Shown: in pieces, positions 7,501-10,245 of the stretch
Position numbering within the stretch: position 1 is the stretch's first letter
How the letters are laid out: every line of letters starts with the position of its first letter
Assembly: GCA_018109965.1 (NCBI GenBank)
Contig: JAGBFE010000319.1
Span: 1-10,245 of the forward strand
Reading direction: 5' to 3'
Length of the DNA: 10,245 bases
Source: Oscillospiraceae bacterium
GTDB taxonomy: Bacteria; Bacillota_A; Clostridia; Oscillospirales; Ruminococcaceae
Position numbers and translations under genes: made by a program
Notes under the pieces: generated by a model
What the model saw: only the letters and a program-made list of their open reading frames with translations
Databases searched by the model: none
What the model was told of the DNA's origin: nothing

Positions 7501-7719
7501 TCAGTCTTTCGGATAAGGCATATCCTGTGGCAAGCCGAGAATATAATCTGCCGAAACTTTATAAAGACGGCAGAACTGTGCCAATGTCTCTGGCTCAATT
7601 TTTCTATTTTCATTTTCAAATCTCGAAATTGCCGAATGTGACATATTCATTATCTGCCCTACTTGGACAAGTGTCATTTTATTGGCTTTTCTTGCTTTAC
7701 GCAATCTTTCACCGTACAT
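7501..7719 (-). CDS. Small XRE-family helix-turn-helix transcriptional regulator
   Basis: A 72-aa single-domain Cro/CI-type regulator. It begins MYGERLRKARKANKMT, and the helix-turn-helix covers about residues 16-37: TLVQVGQIMNMSHSAISRFE, with the recognition helix SHSAISRFE. The tail, ETLAQFCRLYKVSADYILGL, is the standard end of the HTH_3 fold, followed by a short PQDMPYPKD extension. No sensor or dimerisation domain is present. The start at 7719 was preferred over 7749 because AAGGGGTGG lies just upstream of it and the longer start would translate through that site. It is divergent from the 80-aa orphan gene at 7844; three operator-like palindromes lie between them. This suggests an autoregulated repressor of both genes. 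The actual target and inducer are unknown. Confidence 0.88.
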   Translation of the reverse strand: MYGERLRKARKANKMTLVQVGQIMNMSHSAISRFENENRKIEPETLAQFCRLYKVSADYILGLPQDMPYPKD

Positions 7720-7733
7720 AGTTCCACCCCTTT

Positions 7734-7808
7734 TGTACCATATTAGCACATTTTACAAATCTAAATGTGACATTTTGTCAACTTTAATCATTGTGACAAT
7801 TTGGCACA
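7734..7808. promoter_or_regulatory. Three operator-like 17-bp palindromes between divergent genes
   Basis: Three related sites fit TGTGACA-N3-TGTCACA. Site 7792-7808 (TGTGACAATTTGGCACA) has one mismatch, site 7766-7782 (TGTGACATTTTGTCAAC) has two, and site 7734-7750 (TGTACCATATTAGCACA) has four. They overlap the -35 and spacer of the plus-strand promoter, the -35 of the XRE promoter, and the XRE transcription start region. This is the expected layout for an XRE repressor acting on both genes. Binding is inferred. Confidence 0.6.
7752..7781 (-). promoter_or_regulatory. Probable promoter of the XRE regulator gene
   Basis: A perfect minus-strand TTGACA -35 (7776-7781) is followed after 18 nt by a weaker TGTAAA -10 (7752-7757). 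The -35 is overlapped by operator-like palindrome 7766-7782. Confidence 0.5.
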
Positions 7809-7819
7809 TTTGCTATAAT
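7791..7819 (+). promoter_or_regulatory. Promoter of the 80-aa orphan gene
   Basis: TTGTGA (7791-7796) and a perfect TATAAT (7814-7819) are spaced by 17 nt with an extended -10 TGC triplet. The best of the operator-like palindromes overlaps the -35 and the spacer, so a bound repressor would block polymerase. Confidence 0.7.
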
Positions 7820-7843
7820 ATATAAAAAAGGAGGTAAACTGCT

Positions 7844-8086
7844 ATGTTTCTTGTAAAATCTGATTATATTGACGAACTTATGCAGATATCACGGCAGATA
7901 TGCATTTTTACATATCTGCAAAGTCTTGTTCAGTACGATATAGACAACCATATTGTAACAACAGGCAATTATCATCTGCCACAGACCGAAGTCCTGTATT
8001 TTATTACAGACAATCAGGAAAACTGTGCCGCAGAACTGCGCAATATTTTGTACCGCAACGATTTTATACAACCTGTGCAACAATAA
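7844..8086 (+). CDS. Small orphan protein, 80 aa, function unknown
   Basis: I do not recognise this protein. It begins MFLVKSDYIDELMQISRQIC and ends NILYRNDFIQPVQQ. It looks soluble and mildly acidic with no signal peptide or transmembrane helix. It has two cysteines (C20 and C41 are not both present in one motif; the second is in the ENCAAEL stretch near residue 61). It is likely a real gene: AAGGAGGT stands 8 nt before the ATG, a strong promoter precedes it, and a hairpin terminator follows within 5 nt of the stop region. The divergent XRE gene and shared operators suggest it is the regulated partner, perhaps an accessory or host-adapted function. Toxin-antitoxin is one option, but nothing in the sequence supports toxicity. 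Confidence 0.72.
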   Translation: MFLVKSDYIDELMQISRQICIFTYLQSLVQYDIDNHIVTTGNYHLPQTEVLYFITDNQENCAAELRNILYRNDFIQPVQQ

Positions 8087-8119
8087 AAATAAGGCACATC
8101 GGGAACCCGATGTGCCTTT
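8085..8119. terminator. Bidirectional terminator between the orphan gene and divIC
   Basis: AAGGCACATCGGG (8091-8103) is complementary to CCCGATGTGCCTT (8106-8118); a realistic fold has a 12-bp stem and a GAAC loop. The minus strand continues TTATTTTTATTG, a good T-tract for divIC. The plus-strand tail is shorter. It serves two convergent genes. Confidence 0.88.
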
Positions 8120-8132
8120 GCTGTTATAAAAA

Positions 8133-8408
8133 TTATTCGCCCTGAATATCCTTGAAAATCTTTTCGTTAGGATTTGCATAGCCAAGTCTCTGGCGGGCAA
8201 TGCGCTCGATATAATCTTCCTCGTCTTCAAATTCCAGCATACGTTCAATATCCTGTGTTTCCAGCTGTATTTTCTGCTGCTGTGTTTCCAGTATTGCAAG
8301 CTGCTGTTTTTTGGTCATCAGGTCAAACTGAGCGCTGATAAGGCTGACGGAAAGATATGCCACGGCGCAGATAACTGCGATAATTTTTATGTTGAAAAAC
8401 TTTTTCAT
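8133..8408 (-). CDS. divIC: Septum formation initiator DivIC/FtsB family
   Basis: A 91-aa bitopic membrane protein of the DivIC/FtsB family, which joins FtsL and DivIB/FtsQ to activate septal wall synthesis. A short basic cytoplasmic start (MKKFFN) leads into one transmembrane helix at about 7-27. An extracytoplasmic coiled coil rich in Gln, Leu and Glu follows (about 30-60). The conserved tail, DYIERIARQRLGYANPNEKIF (65-85), is the family's signature. The gene position directly after yabQ matches B. subtilis. The start at 8408 has AAAGGGG 10 nt upstream. The nearby ATG at 8418 is in another frame. A promoter lies inside the end of yabQ (8450-8479), so it need not depend on sporulation transcription. 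A strong terminator follows. The gene usually found next, an S1-domain protein, is absent. Confidence 0.92.
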   Translation of the reverse strand: MKKFFNIKIIAVICAVAYLSVSLISAQFDLMTKKQQLAILETQQQKIQLETQDIERMLEFEDEEDYIERIARQRLGYANPNEKIFKDIQGE

Positions 8409-8443
8409 ATCTTACCATCCCCTTTCCGCTTATAATTTTGGTA

Positions 8444-8905
8444 TTATAAATTATATAACAATTCTTCTTCCCTTTGCAAGTGGTCATTTTTTGGTTCAGA
8501 CTGTCCTGATTTGTTTTTTCTTTGTCTTTTTTCAACACAACCACAAATTATTGTTGAAATCTTTTTAAAGCAACACAACATCTTGTTTTTTAAAAATTTT
8601 AAAAATTTTTCAGAAATTTTGTGGAAAAATGTGGAAAATTTGAAAGGAAAGCAAAAAAAACCAAGCAAACAGCCTGCAACGTGATAAATTCTGATAACGG
8701 GATAGTTGGTAAAGGAAATTACATAGCTGAATACAGTAACCGCAAATATAAAGCTGACAAGCATATCTTTTATAAGTACAGGTATTTTGCCTTTGTAAAA
8801 AAACACCGACAGCAGCTGATTTACAAAACCCACCGCAAAACCTGCACCAAGGCTGAAAACAAAATCCTGCACAGCAAACCAATAGTTTATGCTTTCAAAA
8901 ATCAT
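8444..8905 (-). CDS. yabQ: Spore cortex biosynthesis protein YabQ
   Basis: A 153-aa membrane protein of the YabQ family, required in B. subtilis for spore cortex formation and located in the outer forespore membrane. Hydrophobic segments lie at about 14-36, 43-65 and 72-92. The third is followed by a very basic tail (FHKISEKFLKFLKNK from about 94, then EKRQRKNKSG). It is shorter than B. subtilis YabQ (about 211 aa), as is common in Clostridia. The start overlaps the yabP stop in an ATGA arrangement (8902-8905). No ribosome binding site is visible, so translation is likely coupled to yabP. The stretch 8582-8612 holds several A/T homopolymers in the coding sequence and could be prone to slippage. 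Family assignment rests on membrane layout and position between yabP and divIC, so it is slightly less certain than its neighbours. Confidence 0.87.
   Translation of the reverse strand: MIFESINYWFAVQDFVFSLGAGFAVGFVNQLLSVFFYKGKIPVLIKDMLVSFIFAVTVFSYVISFTNYPVIRIYHVAGCLLGFFCFPFKFSTFFHKISEKFLKFLKNKMLCCFKKISTIICGCVEKRQRKNKSGQSEPKNDHLQREEELLYNL
8450..8479 (-). promoter_or_regulatory. Sigma-A-type promoter of divIC inside the yabQ 3' end
   Basis: Minus-strand TTGCAA (8474-8479) and a perfect TATAAT (8450-8455) are separated by 18 nt, all within the last codons of yabQ. A second AT-rich inverted repeat, TTATAAT-N6-ATTATAA (8430-8449), covers the expected start of transcription. Confidence 0.55.
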
Positions 8906-9174
8906 CGCAGCAGTCTGGCAATGCCCTTTTCGCTTTTGCCCCTGTCCCTGCTATACTGCAAAAAATCAATATCCCCTGTCAGCTGCAGTGTTTTGCCGCT
9001 GGTGCTTATTTCCCCTGCAACAAGATTGTGTCCCGAAACTGTCAGCCTTCCGTAGTCAGTTTTAAGCACCACCTTGTATTCATCATATGCCACCACCTGT
9101 GTGACCCCTGTTATCTTTAAATCCCTGCGGTTTTCCATTGTGATTATATGTTCAGACAAAATTTTATCGGTCAT
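8902..9174 (-). CDS. yabP: Sporulation protein YabP
   Basis: A 90-aa YabP-family protein. In B. subtilis it is made in the mother cell under sigma-E and is needed for spore envelope assembly. The visible core is typical: ENRRDLKITGVTQVVAYDEY from residue 14, then VVLKTDYGRLTVSGHNLVAGEIS and a closing TLQLTGDIDFLQYS, a beta-rich YabP/YqfC fold. No membrane segment or signal is seen. AAAGGGGTG lies 7 nt before the ATG. The stop overlaps the yabQ start by 4 nt, so the two form a coupled pair. A sigma-E-like promoter (9194-9222) lies just upstream. Confidence 0.94.
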   Translation of the reverse strand: MTDKILSEHIITMENRRDLKITGVTQVVAYDEYKVVLKTDYGRLTVSGHNLVAGEISTSGKTLQLTGDIDFLQYSRDRGKSEKGIARLLR

Positions 9175-9193
9175 ATATTACACCCCTTTGTGC

Positions 9194-9222
9194 AGTATAT
9201 GACCGATATTGTTTGATTATTC
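9194..9222 (-). promoter_or_regulatory. Sigma-E-like promoter of yabP-yabQ
   Basis: On the minus strand GAATAAT (9216-9222) and CATATACT (9194-9201) are separated by 14 nt, resembling the Bacillus/Clostridium sigma-E pattern (KMATATT, 14-15 nt, CATAYAMT) with one mismatch in the -35. The -35 overlaps the rqcP stop codon. The start of transcription would fall near 9187, giving a very short leader that begins at the ribosome binding site. Confidence 0.5.
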
Positions 9223-9459
9223 TATTACTGTGTACATTTCTCTTGCGCCGTCTTTTGTGTTTACATTGTCAACGCTGAGAACCTTTACCTTTACTGGTGC
9301 TGTGCCGAACATAATTTCGATTTCATCGCCGATTTTAACCTGATAGGAAGCTTTTACTTCGCGGCCGTTCACACTTATTCTGCCTGCGTCTGCAACTTCG
9401 TTTGCAACAGTGCGGCGTTTGATAAGACGTGAAACCTTTAAAAATTTGTCAATGCGCAT
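9217..9459 (-). CDS. rqcP: Ribosome quality control factor RqcP (YabO), S4 domain
   Basis: An 80-aa S4-domain RNA-binding protein. RqcP works with RqcH on stalled 50S subunits to add C-terminal alanine tails to unfinished peptides. The family is also related to the heat-shock protein Hsp15. The S4 fold is seen as MRIDKFLKVSRLIKRRTVAN, then GRISVNGREVKASYQVKIGD (about 26-45) and a beta-rich tail ending EMYTVIE. Basic residues K6, R11, K14, R15 and R16 are in the expected RNA-binding helix. The start at 9459 was chosen over a possible TTG at 9477 because AAAGGAG (9467-9473) lies 7 nt upstream and would otherwise be inside the gene. The hup terminator ends just before this site, so expression depends on readthrough or an unseen promoter. 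It sits in the usual hup-rqcP-yabP order. Confidence 0.94.
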   Translation of the reverse strand: MRIDKFLKVSRLIKRRTVANEVADAGRISVNGREVKASYQVKIGDEIEIMFGTAPVKVKVLSVDNVNTKDGAREMYTVIE

Positions 9460-9475
9460 TGTGACTCTCCTTTGC

Positions 9476-9507
9476 AAAAAAGCCGATATCTGACGATACC
9501 GGCTTTT
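9476..9507 (-). terminator. Intrinsic terminator of hup, adjoining the rqcP ribosome binding site
   Basis: A 13-bp stem (9495-9507 with 9478-9490, one G-T wobble) around a 4-nt loop is followed on the minus strand by six T (9476-9481). Only two bases separate the T-tract from the rqcP ribosome binding site at 9467-9473. Confidence 0.9.
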
Positions 9508-9524
9508 GAGTGCTTTGATTTCAA

Positions 9525-9800
9525 TTATTTAGCAACTGCTTCTTTAAGAGCTTTGCCTGCTTTGAAAACCGGTGCTTTGCTTGCAGGGATTTTCATTGCT
9601 TCGCCGTTTCTTGGGTTGTGGCCCATTCTTTCTGCTCTTTCTTTAACTTCAAATGTACCAAAACCTGTCAAAGAAACTTTTTCGCCTTTTACGAGTTCGT
9701 CTGTGATTGTGCCAAGAACTGCAGATACTGCAACTTCAGCATCTTTTTTTGTGAGGCCTGTCTGTTCTGCAACTTTTGCAATCAAATCTGTTTTTGTCAT
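9525..9800 (-). CDS. hup: DNA-binding protein HU
   Basis: A 91-aa HU, the main nucleoid-associated protein, which binds and bends DNA as a dimer. The N-terminal helices, [22 protein letters not shown], and the central [19 protein letters not shown] are typical. The beta arm carries [20 protein letters not shown] with the conserved proline that intercalates DNA (in HNPRNGE), then [10 protein letters not shown]. The length is standard. AAGGAGG stands 8 nt before the ATG. It has a strong promoter (9886-9914), a leader of about 80 nt with hairpins, and its own terminator (9476-9507). This suggests high, separate expression within the cluster. Confidence 0.97.
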   Translation of the reverse strand: MTKTDLIAKVAEQTGLTKKDAEVAVSAVLGTITDELVKGEKVSLTGFGTFEVKERAERMGHNPRNGEAMKIPASKAPVFKAGKALKEAVAK

Positions 9801-9815
9801 TTTATATCCTCCTTA

Positions 9816-9877
9816 TTGCCATAGCTCTGTTTAAAGTATGGCAAAGAAATTCGTTTTTTACTCTTATGGCACAAGAG
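9816..9877 (-). promoter_or_regulatory. Structured hup leader with two possible hairpins
   Basis: In the minus-strand leader, an 8-bp hairpin TTGCCATA/TATGGCAA (9837-9844 with 9816-9823) ends right before the hup ribosome binding site. Further 5', CTCTT/AAGAG (9873-9877 with 9861-9865) shows GTGCCAT in its loop. The TATGGCA next to the ribosome binding site could pair with either TGCCATA copy, giving alternative folds. A regulatory role is inferred. Confidence 0.4.
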
Positions 9878-9885
9878 CAAGTAAC

Positions 9886-9914
9886 ATTTTACCAAAACAG
9901 CATGAGATTTGCAA
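9886..9914 (-). promoter_or_regulatory. Sigma-A-type promoter of hup
   Basis: Minus-strand TTGCAA (9909-9914) and TAAAAT (9886-9891) are separated by 17 nt, with an extended -10 TGG triplet. It lies in the mazG-hup gap, and no terminator separates it from mazG, so hup can also receive mazG readthrough. Confidence 0.78.
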
Positions 9915-9930
9915 TATATTTTTTAACTAT

Positions 9931-10245
9931 TTAAGGCTGTTTACCATCGATTTTTTTGTACAAATCGAGCATTTTTGCATTTTGCAGACCAAGGACTTCC
10001 TCGGCATCATTTTTTGTTGCACCTGCAAGGGCAACCGCATTGTACAGCAGCATGCCTAAAGCCTCACCGCAGTCTTCGCCTTTTTCAATTTTTGCAGTTA
10101 TATCATCAAGTGCTGTGTGCAGCTGTGCTGCTGTTTTTGCGGCGTCGTGTTCAATAATACCGCCTGCTGCAGCACGCTTTTGCAGTTTTTGTGCATACAT
10201 AAGTGCAGGAAAACTTTTTGGCACTGCATCCAGTGTTTCGCTCAC
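9931..10245 (-). CDS. mazG: MazG-family nucleoside triphosphate pyrophosphohydrolase, C-terminal fragment
   Basis: This is the last 104 codons of a MazG-type protein whose 5' part lies beyond the right edge. MazG hydrolyses NTPs or dNTPs to monophosphates and pyrophosphate; in Firmicutes (B. subtilis YabN) it is often fused to a tetrapyrrole-methylase-like domain. The piece begins in LDAVPKSFPALMYAQKLQKRAA, matching the VPKSLPALLRAQKLQKRA linker before the C-terminal MazG domain. That domain is divergent: the EExxE motif is not seen, and the usual ExGDLLF reads EALGMLLY, so metal-binding acids are missing. If active, the enzyme must rely on an upstream domain outside the window. The neighbours hup and rqcP support the call. 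The GTG at the edge is only the first visible codon and not a start. Confidence 0.8.
   Translation of the reverse strand: MSETLDAVPKSFPALMYAQKLQKRAAAGGIIEHDAAKTAAQLHTALDDITAKIEKGEDCGEALGMLLYNAVALAGATKNDAEEVLGLQNAKMLDLYKKIDGKQP

Noticed and set aside
7422..7619. A 65-codon open frame on the minus strand
   Set aside because: It overlaps the XRE gene in a different frame and reads into the palindromic repeat. No start signal was seen.
7501..8086. A classical toxin-antitoxin pair
   Set aside because: The genes are divergent rather than co-directional, and the 80-aa protein shows no toxin-family motif such as those of RelE, HigB or MazF.
7889..8299. A 136-codon open frame on the minus strand
   Set aside because: It runs through divIC in another frame, then through a strong terminator and antisense to the 80-aa orphan gene.
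8621..9055. A 144-codon open frame on the plus strand
   Set aside because: It overlaps yabQ and yabP in antisense, lacks a ribosome binding site, and its composition is that of a reverse-strand shadow.

Overview
The window reads as a chromosomal segment of a spore-forming Firmicute of the Clostridia, probably in the Ruminococcaceae/Oscillospiraceae range. Support comes from strong AGGAGG-type ribosome binding sites, sigma-A promoters with extended -10 boxes, the clostridial/bacillar gene set (addAB, long-form hpf, rqcP) and two sporulation genes (yabP, yabQ). The genus is inference. No rRNA, tRNA or CRISPR array was seen, and no transposase gene.

Left part (1-3400, minus strand): the addB-addA operon for the AddAB helicase-nuclease. 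addB is complete; only the first 63 codons of addA are present, because it runs off the left edge. Divergent from addB, at 3573-5030 (+), is an unusual membrane protein with about seven transmembrane helices followed by an extracellular PstS-like solute-binding domain. Both genes have recognisable promoters in the shared 173-base gap. The PstS-like gene converges on a THUMP-domain RNA methyltransferase (5248-6366, -). Their intergenic gap holds a 22-bp-stem hairpin that resembles an IS3-family terminal repeat. Upstream of the methyltransferase is hpf (6487-7017, -), a long-form ribosome hibernation factor with its own promoter and terminator.

Middle part (7018-8132): an accessory-looking island. 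It contains a promoter-plus-terminator pair that could express a ~100-nt noncoding RNA (about 7192-7290, +), a palindromic MITE-like repeat (7339-7445), and a divergent pair: a small XRE repressor (7501-7719, -) and an 80-aa orphan protein (7844-8086, +). The pair's shared promoter region has three related 17-bp operator-like palindromes.

Right part (8085-10245, minus strand): the conserved Firmicute cluster mazG - hup - rqcP (yabO) - yabP - yabQ - divIC, in that transcription order. It combines housekeeping functions (nucleotide hygiene, HU nucleoid protein, ribosome quality control, cell division) with two spore-coat/cortex genes. The sequence suggests separate control inside the cluster: a sigma-A promoter and structured leader before hup, a strong terminator after hup, a sigma-E-like promoter before yabP, and a sigma-A promoter for divIC within the end of yabQ.

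The best candidates for something undescribed are the noncoding RNA, the XRE/orphan-protein switch, the hairpin repeat at 5133-5181 and the alternative pairings in the hup leader. No large novel system was found.
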